From Cohaesibacter haloalkalitolerans (GTDB lineage: Bacteria; Pseudomonadota; Alphaproteobacteria; Rhizobiales; Cohaesibacteraceae), in NCBI RefSeq assembly GCF_003574655.1, contig NZ_QNUM01000003.1, forward strand, positions 310,001-374,000: a stretch of 64,000 bases of DNA, in the 5' to 3' direction. Position numbers and translations under genes: made by a program. Below the pieces are notes generated by a model. The model had not been told where the DNA came from. It was given only the letters and a program-made list of their open reading frames with translations, and searched no databases. Positions 37,649 through 47,468 of the stretch are shown here, piece by piece. Each line of letters begins with the position of its first letter. Positions within the stretch are counted from its first letter, which is position 1.

Positions 37649-40600
37649 ATGCGTGTAGAGCGGCGCTATACCACTGAAGGAAAATCAGCATACGAATCTA
37701 TCGAGTTTCGTAAGGCTACTAGTGAAATTCGCAATCCCGACGGGTCTATCGTCTTTCGTCTGGAGAATATTGATGTGCCAGTAGCCTGGTCCCAGGTGGC
37801 TGCCGATATTCTCGCCCAGAAATATTTCCGCAAGGCCGGTATCCCTGCCGCACTGAAACGCGTTGAAGAAAATTCCGTTCCTTCCTGGCTGTGGCGCTCC
37901 GTCGCTGACGAAGAAGCATTGGCCGCTCTGCCGGAAGAAGAACGCTATGGCCCGGAAATGTCTTCCCAGCAGGTGTTCGACCGTCTCGCCGGCACCTGGA
38001 CCTATTGGGGCTGGAAAGGTGGCTATTTCGACACCGACGCCGACGCCCGCGCCTTTTATGACGAACTGCGCTACATGCTCTGCACCCAGCGCGTCGCCCC
38101 GAACTCTCCGCAATGGTTCAACACCGGCCTGCATTGGGCCTATGGCATCGACGGCCCGAGCCAGGGTCACCATTATGTCGATTTCGAAACCGGCCGCCTA
38201 ACCCGCTCTGCCTCAGCCTACGAGCATCCGCAGCCGCATGCCTGCTTCATCCAGTCCATCTCCGATGATCTGGTCAACGAAGGCGGCATCATGGATCTGT
38301 GGGTGCGTGAAGCCCGCCTGTTCAAATACGGCTCTGGCACAGGCACCAACTTCTCGTCCCTGCGTTCCGAAGGCGAACCGCTTTCCGGCGGTGGCAAGTC
38401 TTCCGGCCTGATGTCCTTCCTGAAAATCGGCGACCGTGCTGCTGGCGCGATCAAGTCCGGCGGCACCACCCGCCGCGCAGCCAAGATGGTTGTCGTCGAC
38501 ATCGACCATCCGGATATCGAAGCCTACATCAACTGGAAGGTGAAGGAAGAAGAGAAGGTAGCCGCTCTTGTGACCGGCTCCAAGATCGTTTCCAAGCACC
38601 TCAAGGCAATCATGAAGGCCTGCGTCAACTGCCAGGGTTCCAACGATGAATGCTTCGATCCGCAGAAGAACCCTGCCCTGAAGCGCGAAATCCGCGCTGC
38701 CAAGAAGATGCAGGTGCCGGAAAACTACATCCGCCGCGTCATCCAGTTCGCCAAACAGGGCTACAAGGACATCCAGTTCGACACCTACAACACCGACTGG
38801 GACAGCGCCGCCTATCTGACCGTTGCCGGGCAGAACTCCAACAACTCGGTCCGCATCACCGACGACTTCCTCAACGCCGTCAAGGAAGACCGCGACTGGA
38901 ATCTGATCGGTCGTATCAAGGGCGACATCCGCAAGACCGTCAAGGCCCGCGACCTGTGGGAACAGATCGGTTATGCCGCATGGGCCTCTGCCGATCCGGG
39001 CCTGCAGTTCCACACCACCATCAACGACTGGCACACCTGCCTTGCCGATGGCGAGATCATCGCGTCCAACCCGTGCTCGGAATACATGTTCCTGGACAAC
39101 ACGGCCTGCAACCTTGCCTCCATCAACCTGCTGCAGTTCCTGCAGGCGGACGGCAACTTCGCAGTCGAGGAATTCGAGCACACCGTACGCCTGTGGACCA
39201 TGGTACTGGAAATCTCCGTGCTGATGGCCCAGTTCCCGTCTCCGGAAATCGCAGAGCGTTCCTATCTCTACCGTACCCTCGGTCTGGGCTATGCCAACAT
39301 CGGCGGCCTGCTGATGACCTCCGGCATCCCTTATGACAGCAAGGAAGGCCGCGCCATCTGTGCTGCCATCTCTGCCCTGATGACCGGCACGTCCTATGCC
39401 ACGTCGGCCGAAATGGCCAAGGAGCTGGGTGCCTTCGAACGCTACGAAGCCAACTCTGCGCAGATGCTGCGCGTCATTCGCAACCACCGCAATGCCGCCT
39501 ATGGCAACGCTGACGGCTACGAAGGGCTCGACATCAACCCTGTGCCGCTCGACCATGACAGCTGCAACGACAAGGCGCTGATCAGCCACGCCGTTGCGGC
39601 CTGGGACAAGGCGCTCGAACTGGGCCAGCAGTATGGCTATCGCAACGCCCAGACCACCGTTGTTGCCCCGACCGGCACCATCGGTCTGGTGATGGACTGC
39701 GACACCACCGGCATTGAGCCGGACTTCGCACTCGTCAAGTTCAAGAAGCTGGCCGGTGGCGGCTACTTCAAGATCATCAACCGCACGGTTCCCAATGCCC
39801 TCAAGAAGCTTGGCTATTCCGAGCAGCAGATCAAGGACATCGAAACCTATGCTGTCGGCCACGGCACACTGAAGAACTGCAACGCCATCAGCCACAACGC
39901 GCTGAAGGGCAAGGGTCTGACCGACGAGAAACTGGACACCATCGAATCCGGCCTCAAGAGCGCCTTCGACATCAAGTTCGCCTTCAACAAGTGGACCCTT
40001 GGAGAAGATTTCTGCAAGGAAACCCTCGGCCTTGATGACGACCAGCTGAACGATCCGCATTTCGACATGCTGGCCTTCCTCGGCTTCAGCAAGGAAGAAA
40101 TCGACGTCGCCAACATCCATGTCTGCGGTGCCATGACGCTGGAAGGCGCCCCGCACCTGAAGGCAGAGCATCTGTCGGTCTTCGATTGCGCCAACCCGTG
40201 CGGTCGTATCGGCAAGCGCTATCTCTCGGTTGAAAGCCACATCCGCATGATGGCTGCATCCCAGCCGTTCATCACCGGCGCGATCTCCAAGACGATCAAC
40301 ATGCCGAATGACGCCTCGGTCGATGACTGCAAAGACGCCTACATGTTGTCCTGGAAGCTGGCCCTCAAGGCCAATGCTCTCTATCGCGACGGCTCCAAGC
40401 TCAGCCAGCCGCTCAACAGCCAGCTGCTGGAAGACGACGACAGCGATGCCGAGGATGCCGTTGAGGCTCTTGCCGCCGCTCCGATGCCGGAACGTGCTGC
40501 GCTGGTCACCGAGAAGATCGTTGAACGTGTTGTCGAGCGCGTTGTCGAACACCGTGTCCGTGAACGCCTGAAACTGCCGGATCGTCGCAAGGGTTACACC

Positions 40601-41377
40601 CAGAAGGCAACCGTTGGCGGCCATAAGGTCTACCTGCGGACCGGCGAATATGATGACGGCCAGATCGGCGAAATCTTCATCGACATGCACAAGGAAGGCG
40701 CCGCTTTCCGCAGCCTGATGAACAACTTCGCCATCGCGATTTCCCTCGGCCTGCAATATGGCGTGCCGCTTGATGAATATGTTGATGCCTTCACCTTCAC
40801 CCGGTTCGAGCCGGCTGGCATGGTTCAGGGTAACTCCGCCATCAAGAATGCTACGTCCATCCTTGACTATATCTTCAGGGAGCTGGCCGTTTCCTATCTG
40901 GATCGCCACGATCTCGCCCATGTCAACCCGGACGATATCGCAACGACCTCGACGGGCAAGGGCAGCGCCGAAGGCAAGGTTCCAGTGCCGATTTCCAAGG
41001 GCCTGTTGCGCGGCAAGACCGAGCGCTTCAAGCTGGTGGATGGCAAGGAATATGCCCGTCTGCATGCCCACGATCACGACCATGATCACGATCATGACCA
41101 CGATCACGGCGACCACAGCCATGGCGCTCCGGCAACCCCTGTGGTCAAGGCCGCCATCCCGTCGGCAACCGCAACAATGCTGAAGCGCGACAGTCAGGTT
41201 CAGCCAAGCACAGCTCCGGCTGTTGGCAAGGTGGAAACCAAGGCTGACCAGATCGCTCTGGCGCGCATGAAGGGCTACGAAGGCGAAAGCTGCAGCGAAT
41301 GCGGCAACTTCACCATGGTCCGCAACGGCACCTGCCTCAAGTGCGACACCTGCGGTTCCACATCCGGTTGCTCCTGA
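37649..41377 (+). CDS. nrdJ: Vitamin B12-dependent (class II) ribonucleotide reductase
   Basis: A 1242-residue adenosylcobalamin-dependent reductase that makes deoxyribonucleotides with or without oxygen. The catalytic Asn-Cys-Glu triad is N474-C476-E478 in [20 protein letters not shown]. Other marks are [36 protein letters not shown] and [11 protein letters not shown]. The C-terminus has a zinc-ribbon-like [18 protein letters not shown] plus a redox-type [12 protein letters not shown] His/Asp run of about 21 residues at 1139-1159 ([20 protein letters not shown]) precedes it and is unusual. It is not in an operon; a strong terminator follows. Promoter-proximal NrdR boxes suggest dNTP feedback. 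Confidence 0.97.
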   Translation: MRVERRYTTEGKSAYESIEFRKATSEIRNPDGSIVFRLENIDVPVAWSQVAADILAQKYFRKAGIPAALKRVEENSVPSWLWRSVADEEALAALPEEERYGPEMSSQQVFDRLAGTWTYWGWKGGYFDTDADARAFYDELRYMLCTQRVAPNSPQWFNTGLHWAYGIDGPSQGHHYVDFETGRLTRSASAYEHPQPHACFIQSISDDLVNEGGIMDLWVREARLFKYGSGTGTNFSSLRSEGEPLSGGGKSSGLMSFLKIGDRAAGAIKSGGTTRRAAKMVVVDIDHPDIEAYINWKVKEEEKVAALVTGSKIVSKHLKAIMKACVNCQGSNDECFDPQKNPALKREIRAAKKMQVPENYIRRVIQFAKQGYKDIQFDTYNTDWDSAAYLTVAGQNSNNSVRITDDFLNAVKEDRDWNLIGRIKGDIRKTVKARDLWEQIGYAAWASADPGLQFHTTINDWHTCLADGEIIASNPCSEYMFLDNTACNLASINLLQFLQADGNFAVEEFEHTVRLWTMVLEISVLMAQFPSPEIAERSYLYRTLGLGYANIGGLLMTSGIPYDSKEGRAICAAISALMTGTSYATSAEMAKELGAFERYEANSAQMLRVIRNHRNAAYGNADGYEGLDINPVPLDHDSCNDKALISHAVAAWDKALELGQQYGYRNAQTTVVAPTGTIGLVMDCDTTGIEPDFALVKFKKLAGGGYFKIINRTVPNALKKLGYSEQQIKDIETYAVGHGTLKNCNAISHNALKGKGLTDEKLDTIESGLKSAFDIKFAFNKWTLGEDFCKETLGLDDDQLNDPHFDMLAFLGFSKEEIDVANIHVCGAMTLEGAPHLKAEHLSVFDCANPCGRIGKRYLSVESHIRMMAASQPFITGAISKTINMPNDASVDDCKDAYMLSWKLALKANALYRDGSKLSQPLNSQLLEDDDSDAEDAVEALAAAPMPERAALVTEKIVERVVERVVEHRVRERLKLPDRRKGYTQKATVGGHKVYLRTGEYDDGQIGEIFIDMHKEGAAFRSLMNNFAIAISLGLQYGVPLDEYVDAFTFTRFEPAGMVQGNSAIKNATSILDYIFRELAVSYLDRHDLAHVNPDDIATTSTGKGSAEGKVPVPISKGLLRGKTERFKLVDGKEYARLHAHDHDHDHDHDHDHGDHSHGAPATPVVKAAIPSATATMLKRDSQVQPSTAPAVGKVETKADQIALARMKGYEGESCSECGNFTMVRNGTCLKCDTCGSTSGCS

Positions 41378-41450
41378 TCACGGGATCCGAGGCTCTGGCG
41401 CTCCCTATGGGCTGGCGTCAGACTTTGGCAGCCTGAAACAGAAACAGAAA

Positions 41451-41484
41451 AGCCGCCGACCTTTACAAGGGTCGGTGGCTTTTC
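41451..41484. terminator. Terminator of nrdJ
   Basis: AGCCGCCGACC pairs with GGTCGGTGGCT over eleven positions with one G-T, followed by TTTTC; the preceding A-run permits bidirectional action. Confidence 0.9.
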
Positions 41485-41493
41485 TATGGAGTG

Positions 41494-41604
41494 ATCCGGG
41501 GGTGCTCTCCCGGTCCCACCTCCACCGAGCGGTCAGTGTATCATTGAGACCGGATCCGAAGATTCGTCCGCCGATACACTGACGCTCCGGGGAGGGAACC
41601 GGAT
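41494..41604. repeat. Long imperfect inverted repeat
   Basis: An 11-base perfect inner repeat, GTCAGTGTATC (41532-41542) and GATACACTGAC (41573-41583), is extended outward by imperfect pairing to ATCCGG (41494-41499) and CCGGAT (41599-41604). The inner loop is 30 bases. No T-run follows. It lies between the nrdJ terminator and the convergent dehydratase gene. It may be a mobile-element-like remnant or an RNA processing structure. Confidence 0.55.
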
Positions 41605-41649
41605 TGGTGGCGACAGGGCCGAAACCCTTCAGACCCTGCCCCGCCACCA
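41605..41649. repeat. Second hairpin next to the long inverted repeat
   Basis: TGGTGGCG and CGCCACCA are the outer arms; CAGGG (41614-41618) and CCCTG (41634-41638) pair inside. It begins immediately after the first inverted repeat and ends 17 bases before the stop codon of the dehydratase gene. It could terminate or protect that transcript, though no T-run is present. Confidence 0.5.
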
Positions 41650-41666
41650 TGTCCCAGACGATCTGG

Positions 41667-42977
41667 CTATTTGGCGTCCTCAGCCCATTCAGCACCGATC
41701 GGGTATTCAAAACGATCCAGCGACGCCAGCTTCATGGTCGCGCCATAGCCGGGAAGCAGGTTCGGATAGTAACGGCCACGCTTGACGGTCAGCGGCTCTT
41801 CGAAATTCTCGTGCAGATGGTCGACATATTCGAGCACCCGGTTTTCCAGAGAGCCGGTCACCGCGATATAGTCGAACAGCACGATGTTGAGAGAATACTG
41901 GCAGAGCCCTACCCCGCCACCATGCGGACAGACCGGCACACCGAATTTTGCGGCCATCAGCAAAACGGCAAGCACTTCGTTGACACCACCAAGGCGCGCC
42001 GGATCAAGCTGACAGAAATCCATAGCCCCAGCCTGGAAGAACTGCTTGAACATCACGCGGTTGTGGGCGTGTTCGCCCGTGGCGATCCCGATCGGGCTGA
42101 TGCGATCCTTGATGGCCCGATGGCCCTGAACGTCATCCGGGCTGGTTGGTTCCTCGATCCATAGCGGATTGAACTCGGCCAGACGACGCATGTTCTCGAC
42201 AGCCTGATCCACATCCCAGTTCTGGTTGGCATCCATCATCAGCTGACGGTCCCAGCCCAGTTCCTCACGCAGGATCTGGGCGCGGCGAACATCCTGATCA
42301 ATGTCGGCACCGATCTTCTGCTTGAGATGGGTCCAGCCATCCGCCACAGCTTCCCGGGCAAGACGGCGCATCTTCTCTTCCGAATAGCCCAGCCAGCCAG
42401 CGGCGGTGGTGTATCCCGGGAAGCCCTTCTCCAGCATCTCGGCTTCGCGGGCAGCCTTGCCCGGCTGTGCCTTGCGCAGAAGGCCGATGGCTTCGTAGGG
42501 AGTAAGGACGTCGGAGATATAGGTGAAGTCGACGCAGCGCACCAACTCTTCCGGGCTCATGTCGACCAGCATCTTCCAGACCGGCTTGCCCTCAGACTTG
42601 GCCCACATGTCCCAAAGTGCGTTGACAAGCGCAGCGGTCGCCAGATGTACCAGCCCCTTTTCCGGACCAACCCAGCGCAGCTGGCAGTCACCGGCCACAA
42701 GCTTGTGCCAGAAGGCACCGAAATTGGCCGTGATGTCCTCAAGCGTCTGACCGATGACGAACATCTCCGCCAACTCCCGGGCAGCGACGACGCACAGATC
42801 ATTGCCACGGCCGATGGTAAAGGTCAGCCCGCAGCCTTCAAGGCCGCTGTCGGTCTGCAGCGTTACATAGGTGGCCGAGTAGTCGGAAATCGCATTCATG
42901 GCGTCCGAGCCATCAAGATTGCGCGACGTTGGGAAGCGGATATCGCGTACAACGACATTGGTAATTCTGGTTGCCAT
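41667..42977 (-). CDS. L-fuconate dehydratase (enolase superfamily)
   Basis: A 436-residue member of the mandelate racemase/enolase superfamily, close in look to L-fuconate dehydratase (FucD, human ENOSF1 relatives). It would dehydrate L-fuconate to 2-keto-3-deoxy-L-fuconate. Catalytic marks are HLKQKIGAD (KxK base), LMMDANQNW, WIEEPTSPDD and ATGEHAHNR for metal binding, and the histidine of VCPHGGGVG. The N-terminal DIRFPTSRNLDGSDAMN is typical of the family. GAGG lies close before the ATG. It is the last gene of the TRAP transporter cluster. Related sugar acids such as L-galactonate are possible substrates. Confidence 0.88.
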   Translation of the reverse strand: MATRITNVVVRDIRFPTSRNLDGSDAMNAISDYSATYVTLQTDSGLEGCGLTFTIGRGNDLCVVAARELAEMFVIGQTLEDITANFGAFWHKLVAGDCQLRWVGPEKGLVHLATAALVNALWDMWAKSEGKPVWKMLVDMSPEELVRCVDFTYISDVLTPYEAIGLLRKAQPGKAAREAEMLEKGFPGYTTAAGWLGYSEEKMRRLAREAVADGWTHLKQKIGADIDQDVRRAQILREELGWDRQLMMDANQNWDVDQAVENMRRLAEFNPLWIEEPTSPDDVQGHRAIKDRISPIGIATGEHAHNRVMFKQFFQAGAMDFCQLDPARLGGVNEVLAVLLMAAKFGVPVCPHGGGVGLCQYSLNIVLFDYIAVTGSLENRVLEYVDHLHENFEEPLTVKRGRYYPNLLPGYGATMKLASLDRFEYPIGAEWAEDAK

Positions 42978-43070
42978 TTTAAACCTCATTGATGTGGAGA
43001 GACCCGCGCCGCAATGGCGGCCGGAGGCCAGACCGGTTCAGTATCGAGCCGGTCCGATTGTTCGTCAGGA

Positions 43071-44666
43071 TCAGTGGAAGAGCATTGTCAGCTCGGGGAA
43101 GAAGAGCACCAGCAGCAGAACCAGGATCTGGATGCCGATGAAGGGTATAAAGCCCTTGAAAATGTCGGGCAGAGTGATGTGCGGCGGCGCAACGGACTTC
43201 AGGAAGAAGGCTGCCGGTCCGAACGGCGGCGACAGGAAGGCCACCTGCATGGCCACCGTGAAGACCACACCGAACCAGATCGGCACCATGGCCGCCTGAT
43301 CCACCATCGGCCCAAGCAGACCAAGTTCGGCGCGCGGCAGCTCCACGACGATCGGCAGGAATACCGGCATGACGAGCAGCACGATGCCGACCCAGTCCAT
43401 GAAGGCACCAAGGAACAGGAAGATCACCATCATGATGAGCAACACACCATAGGTCGGCATGTCTGCACCAATGATGAGATTGGCAATATAGGTCGGCCCG
43501 CCTGCCATGGTGTAGGCCCCGGCCAGAGCGGTGGCACCCATGGTGATCGACAGGATGGAACCGGTCGAGATGAAGGTCTGGCTCGCCGCCTGTTTGATGA
43601 GGCTGAAATTCAACTCCTTGCGGATGGCCACGATCAGCAGAACGATGATCGAACCCATGCCAGCAGCCTCGGTGATGCCGGTGATGCCACCATAAATGGA
43701 GCCCAGCACCACGCCGACGATGATGAATGGCGCGACAAGACCTTTGGACATCCGCCATGTTTCGGCGATGATCGTCTGGCCAAAAACCAGCCGTGTTCCT
43801 GCAAGCCCGATCAGCAGGGCGATGAGAGAAACCAGATGCTCCTGCATGCTATAGGGCAGATATTCTTCCGGCCTCAGGCCACCAAAGCCGTTCTGGATCT
43901 CGATGGCAGCGCCGTGAACCAGACGCCCCAGCCCCCACACCGCCAGCATCCAGCCAAGCAGGGTGACAAAACACTTGGTTTTCTCAAGCCCGGCCAGTTG
44001 GTCCTCGTCCATTTCCGGCAGCGGTGCCAGAGATGGATTGAGCCGTGTCCTGATGATGATATAGACGATGTAGAAGCCCCCCAGCATGAAACCGGGAAAG
44101 AAGGCGGCCTTGAACAGCGAGTGGATAGAGGTTTCCGTCACCAGCCCATACATGATCAGCACGATGGACGGCGGGATCATCGTTCCCAGCGTGCCACTGG
44201 CGCAGATCGTGCCGATGGCAAGGCTCTGGTTATAGCCAAGCCGCAGCATCTGAGGCAGGGCGATGAGACCAAGCAGAACAACCTCACCGCCGATGATGCC
44301 GGACATCGCGGCCATGACAATGGCCATGATCGATGTGACGATGGCGATCCCGCCGCGGGTCCGCGACAGCCACATGTTGAGGCTACTGTACATGTCTCTG
44401 GCGATGCCGGATCGTTCAAGCATCAGGGCCATGAAGATGAAGAGCGGCACAGATATCAGCGCATAGTTGGTCAGAACACCATAGATGCGCTGCGCCAGGA
44501 TATTGAGTGGCCCCATGCCGAAGTGACTGAAAAGCATGCCCACGCCGAATTTCATCGCCATGACGGCGACAGCGAGCACACCGGATGCAAATGCTAGTGG
44601 CATACCGATTGCGAGAAGAAACAACATTCCCATCAGCAATACGGCCGAGATCAAACCCGCGTCCAT
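43071..44666 (-). CDS. TRAP transporter large permease (DctM)
   Basis: A 531-residue membrane protein of the DctM family, the 12-helix Na+-coupled translocation subunit of TRAP transporters. Family blocks include GMPLAFASGVLAV, GEVVLLGLIALPQMLRLGYN and SGTLGTMIPPSIVLIMYG. It is longer than the usual 425-440 residues because of a central insert near NPSLAPLPEMDEDQLAGLEK, seen in one known DctM subgroup. AAAGGAGCCAGAGCT precedes the ATG at 44666; a longer in-frame start has no ribosome-binding site. dctQ lies upstream and the dehydratase 93 bases downstream. Confidence 0.94.
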   Translation of the reverse strand: MDAGLISAVLLMGMLFLLAIGMPLAFASGVLAVAVMAMKFGVGMLFSHFGMGPLNILAQRIYGVLTNYALISVPLFIFMALMLERSGIARDMYSSLNMWLSRTRGGIAIVTSIMAIVMAAMSGIIGGEVVLLGLIALPQMLRLGYNQSLAIGTICASGTLGTMIPPSIVLIMYGLVTETSIHSLFKAAFFPGFMLGGFYIVYIIIRTRLNPSLAPLPEMDEDQLAGLEKTKCFVTLLGWMLAVWGLGRLVHGAAIEIQNGFGGLRPEEYLPYSMQEHLVSLIALLIGLAGTRLVFGQTIIAETWRMSKGLVAPFIIVGVVLGSIYGGITGITEAAGMGSIIVLLIVAIRKELNFSLIKQAASQTFISTGSILSITMGATALAGAYTMAGGPTYIANLIIGADMPTYGVLLIMMVIFLFLGAFMDWVGIVLLVMPVFLPIVVELPRAELGLLGPMVDQAAMVPIWFGVVFTVAMQVAFLSPPFGPAAFFLKSVAPPHITLPDIFKGFIPFIGIQILVLLLVLFFPELTMLFH

Positions 44667-44798
44667 AGCTCTGGCTCCTTTGATGAGAAGACACAACTCT
44701 CCCGTCGACTGCCTCGGCGCATCAAACAGGCGCGGGGTCACAGTCCGGAAACGGTCTTCAGAATTCTGGTTGAATGAATTGGGGTGCCAAGGGCCGGG

Positions 44799-45317
44799 TC
44801 AGCTTTCGCTTTCCCCGTCCTTCCAGTCCATGATCAGGTTGGAAATGGCCTGCACGACAATCAGCACGAAGCTGATCAGCAGCAGCGGCTTGAGCGTTGC
44901 CGGGATGGGGGGATCCCAGGCCGTGCCGAAGGTTTCCCACGAGATCAGCTTGCGGACAGCATCGGTGTAACTGCCCCAGACGAGCGCCATGACATAGACG
45001 CCAAGCAGAGCGACCGAGATGAGATCGAAGACATGCTGCAGCCAGCGGGGTGCAACGTCATAGATGACGGTGATGCGGATGTGCGACCGCTTGCGCATCG
45101 CATAGACCCCGGCCAGCAGATAGACGCCACCGCAGATCCACAGCGACAACTCGTTGGCCCACAAGGTGGGGCTGACGAAGACATAGCGCATGGTGACTTC
45201 GTAGAAGATCACGCAAACAACGACGGGAACGCCCCACATGCTGACCAGTCCCAAGAGGGACGACAGACTGTCTATCGGCGACCGCTTTTTTCCAACGTCC
45301 TTGTGAGAATTTGCCAT
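44799..45317 (-). CDS. TRAP transporter small permease (DctQ)
   Basis: A 172-residue four-helix membrane protein of the DctQ family, which partners DctM. The TFxR-like region is present in PVVVCVIFYEVTMRYVF and the family helix NELSLWICGGVYLLAGVYAM follows. AGGAGGAATGTGAG precedes the ATG. It sits between the GntR gene and dctM in one minus-strand run. Confidence 0.92.
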   Translation of the reverse strand: MANSHKDVGKKRSPIDSLSSLLGLVSMWGVPVVVCVIFYEVTMRYVFVSPTLWANELSLWICGGVYLLAGVYAMRKRSHIRITVIYDVAPRWLQHVFDLISVALLGVYVMALVWGSYTDAVRKLISWETFGTAWDPPIPATLKPLLLISFVLIVVQAISNLIMDWKDGESES

Positions 45318-45391
45318 CTCACATTCCTCCTGTGTGGCAACAGGCCGGTCCTTTGAAAGGCCCGCAGCCAGGTGATGACGGACGGTCGCAG

Positions 45392-45413
45392 GAATGAAGA
45401 CCAGACTTCATTC
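45392..45413. other. Intercistronic hairpin before dctQ
   Basis: GAATGAAG, a six-base loop and CTTCATTC form a perfect eight-base stem in the 110-base gap between gntR and dctQ. No T-run follows on the minus strand, so mRNA stability or processing is more likely than termination. The gntR coding region ends 15 bases to the right. Confidence 0.4.
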
Positions 45414-45427
45414 TTCAGGGGCTGCGA

Positions 45428-46234
45428 TCACTCCTTTTTCAAGTCTTCCAGCGAGTGCAAGCGGTTCATGATCGTGAGAACAATGTCATCCTTGTCGGAT
45501 GCATTCACCCCTTCAAGCCCTTCTTCAAGGAAGGGAACACCGAAACTCTTGCAATGGATCTGCATGGCTCTGTGAGCAGCAGCAGGATTCCGCGCTTCAA
45601 GCGCCTCCAGAATGACTTCATGTTCCTTCTGCACGGCCACGATATTTTCCTTCGCCCCGAGAATCTGGCGCCGGATACGGGCCCAGTTCGGAAAGCGTTC
45701 TCGAACGCTCCAGAGCTGGTCCATGATGGAAATGAACATGTTGTTCTGCGTCGATTGCGCGATTCCCATGTGAAAGTCGAAATCATAGGTGTCCAGTTCC
45801 TGAACAGGTAGATCCGGTTCTTTCATTCTTTCCAGAATGTCCCGCAACTCGGCGAGCTTATCCTTGGAAATCGTCAGGGCAGCAACCGCAGCGATGTCGG
45901 CTTCAAACCAGTAACGGGCTTCGACCAGTTCGGAAAAACTGCAGTTGTCGATCAGTCCCAGTCCTTTTGCCGGCAATCGTTGGGCAACAAATGCTCCATA
46001 TCCAAATCGTGTTTCCACATATCCCATCATTTCAAGAGATATCATGGCCTCGCGAATGGTGGGGCGGCTGACTTGCAACAGCTCCACCAACTCTACATCC
46101 GGTGGCATCTTCTGCCCTGGCTCGAGCGCACCCTGTCGAATAAGCTCGGCGATCTGATCCGCAACAACGCGATAGCGTGGCAATGGCGCTGCTGCCGGAC
46201 TGATTGCCAGTTTCTGCTTGATATCTTTGGACAT
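45428..46234 (-). CDS. GntR-family regulator, FadR/FCD subfamily
   Basis: A 268-residue transcription factor. The winged helix-turn-helix covers about residues 20-90 (VELLQVSRPTIREAMISLEM, GYGAFVAQ). The C-terminal FCD domain (about 100-255) has metal-site histidines in FDFHMGIAQS, KEHEVILEAL and AAAHRAMQIH; such domains bind small acids, often with a metal. It is embedded between dctP and dctQ, so it probably senses the transported sugar acid and controls this operon. A matching palindrome lies at the dctP promoter. GAGGGAAC precedes the ATG. Confidence 0.93.
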   Translation of the reverse strand: MSKDIKQKLAISPAAAPLPRYRVVADQIAELIRQGALEPGQKMPPDVELVELLQVSRPTIREAMISLEMMGYVETRFGYGAFVAQRLPAKGLGLIDNCSFSELVEARYWFEADIAAVAALTISKDKLAELRDILERMKEPDLPVQELDTYDFDFHMGIAQSTQNNMFISIMDQLWSVRERFPNWARIRRQILGAKENIVAVQKEHEVILEALEARNPAAAHRAMQIHCKSFGVPFLEEGLEGVNASDKDDIVLTIMNRLHSLEDLKKE

Positions 46235-46378
46235 GTTCCCTCGCCAATCTTTCGGTGATCGTCAACTTCGCTCGCGCCCAACAGAGTTGAGACAAATAGT
46301 TGAGAACCAATACAATGCTTACCTTTAGACCACAACATTGCAAATATCGACAAGATGAGAACACTGTTCAAGCCAGAC

Positions 46379-46413
46379 CGGCTGACATCCCCCTGAAGTC
46401 GGGACATCAGCCG
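46379..46413. other. Intercistronic hairpin after dctP
   Basis: CGGCTGA and TCAGCCG form outer arms, and TCCC/GGGA pair inside across a two-base internal loop. No T-run follows. It lies 21 bases past the dctP stop and could stabilise a short dctP message, giving more binding protein than permease, as is common in binding-protein transporters. Confidence 0.45.
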
Positions 46414-46433
46414 AAAGAACCAATGCCGACCGG

Positions 46434-47468
46434 TTACTTCTTGCCCCCAAGACCGATGCGATCAAGAAACTCGATGTGGCTCTTGACGAGCTTGTCGGTT
46501 TCCGGGGTCTTCTTGGCCCACTCAAGCCAGCGAGCCTTGGCAGCAGCGCGGAAGGTAGCGCGGTCCTCGGCCGACCAGTTGTGAAGCGTCACACCAGCCT
46601 CTGGAGACTTGGCTGCGGCCTCGCCGTTCAGCACGAGGGTCTTCATCATCAGGTTCATGGAAAGCTTCTGCATGGCAGTCTCGAGAATGAGACGATGCGC
46701 CTCCGGCATGGCATCCCAGACATCCTTGTTGCAAGCCAGATGGTCGGCAGACATGGAATGGAAGCCCGGATAAGTGGTCTCCTTGACCACATCATACAAC
46801 CCCAGACGATAGTTGTTGGTCAGAGTGGAAGCATCCGCACCATCGATGATCTTGGTTTCGAGCGCAGTGAAGATCTCGTTGAAGTCCATGACGACCGGCT
46901 TGGCACCAAGAGAAGCGAAAATTTCCGATTCCATCCCCGGAGGAGAACGGAACTTGAAACCTTCCAGATCCTTCACGCCATTCAGCGGACGCGAGGACAC
47001 CAGCGATTCCTGGCCACCCATGAAGGCCCCGACGAATTGCATATTGTAGCTGTTATACAATTCGTTGATGGCCTGCTTGCCGCCGCCGTAATAGATCCAT
47101 GACATGAACTGAAGCGGATTGTCATAGCCGCCCATGACGTCGGCAACAAACTGGAAGGCAGGGTTCTTGCCAGTCTGATAGCTGCCGTTGGTCATGTCGC
47201 AGCTGGCCACACCGTTGCGCACCGCATCAAAGGTTTCGGACGATTTGACCAGCGAACCGGAATAGTAGATCTCGACATCGATCTCCCCGTTCCCCATGGT
47301 GCGCACGTCATTCTCGAACTGCTTGATGAGTTCACCCGTCGTGGATTCCGCCGTTGTCGTCGTGGCAATTGTCAGAGATGTTTTGGCAGCTTCGGCTGCT
47401 CCCCCCAAACAGGCTGCCATGGCCGTCGCCCCCAGCAGGCGCGCCGACAAGCTCAAAAATTTCTTCAT
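46434..47468 (-). CDS. TRAP transporter substrate-binding protein (DctP)
   Basis: A 344-residue periplasmic solute-binding protein. The signal peptide is about residues 1-25 (MKKFLSLSARLLGATAMAAC). The DctP signature with the carboxylate-binding arginine is LEGFKFRSPPGMESEIFASL followed by GAKPVVMDFNEIFTALE and IIDGADAS. The arginine implies an organic acid ligand; genomic context suggests a sugar acid such as L-fuconate. GGAGGAACAATATC precedes the ATG at 47468. First gene of the operon, followed by gntR, dctQ, dctM and the dehydratase. Confidence 0.93.
   Translation of the reverse strand: MKKFLSLSARLLGATAMAACLGGAAEAAKTSLTIATTTTAESTTGELIKQFENDVRTMGNGEIDVEIYYSGSLVKSSETFDAVRNGVASCDMTNGSYQTGKNPAFQFVADVMGGYDNPLQFMSWIYYGGGKQAINELYNSYNMQFVGAFMGGQESLVSSRPLNGVKDLEGFKFRSPPGMESEIFASLGAKPVVMDFNEIFTALETKIIDGADASTLTNNYRLGLYDVVKETTYPGFHSMSADHLACNKDVWDAMPEAHRLILETAMQKLSMNLMMKTLVLNGEAAAKSPEAGVTLHNWSAEDRATFRAAAKARWLEWAKKTPETDKLVKSHIEFLDRIGLGGKK

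Noticed and set aside
38213-41122. A 969-codon open frame opposite nrdJ
   Set aside because: nrdJ has full catalytic motifs across the same span. The antisense frame is a codon-bias artefact.
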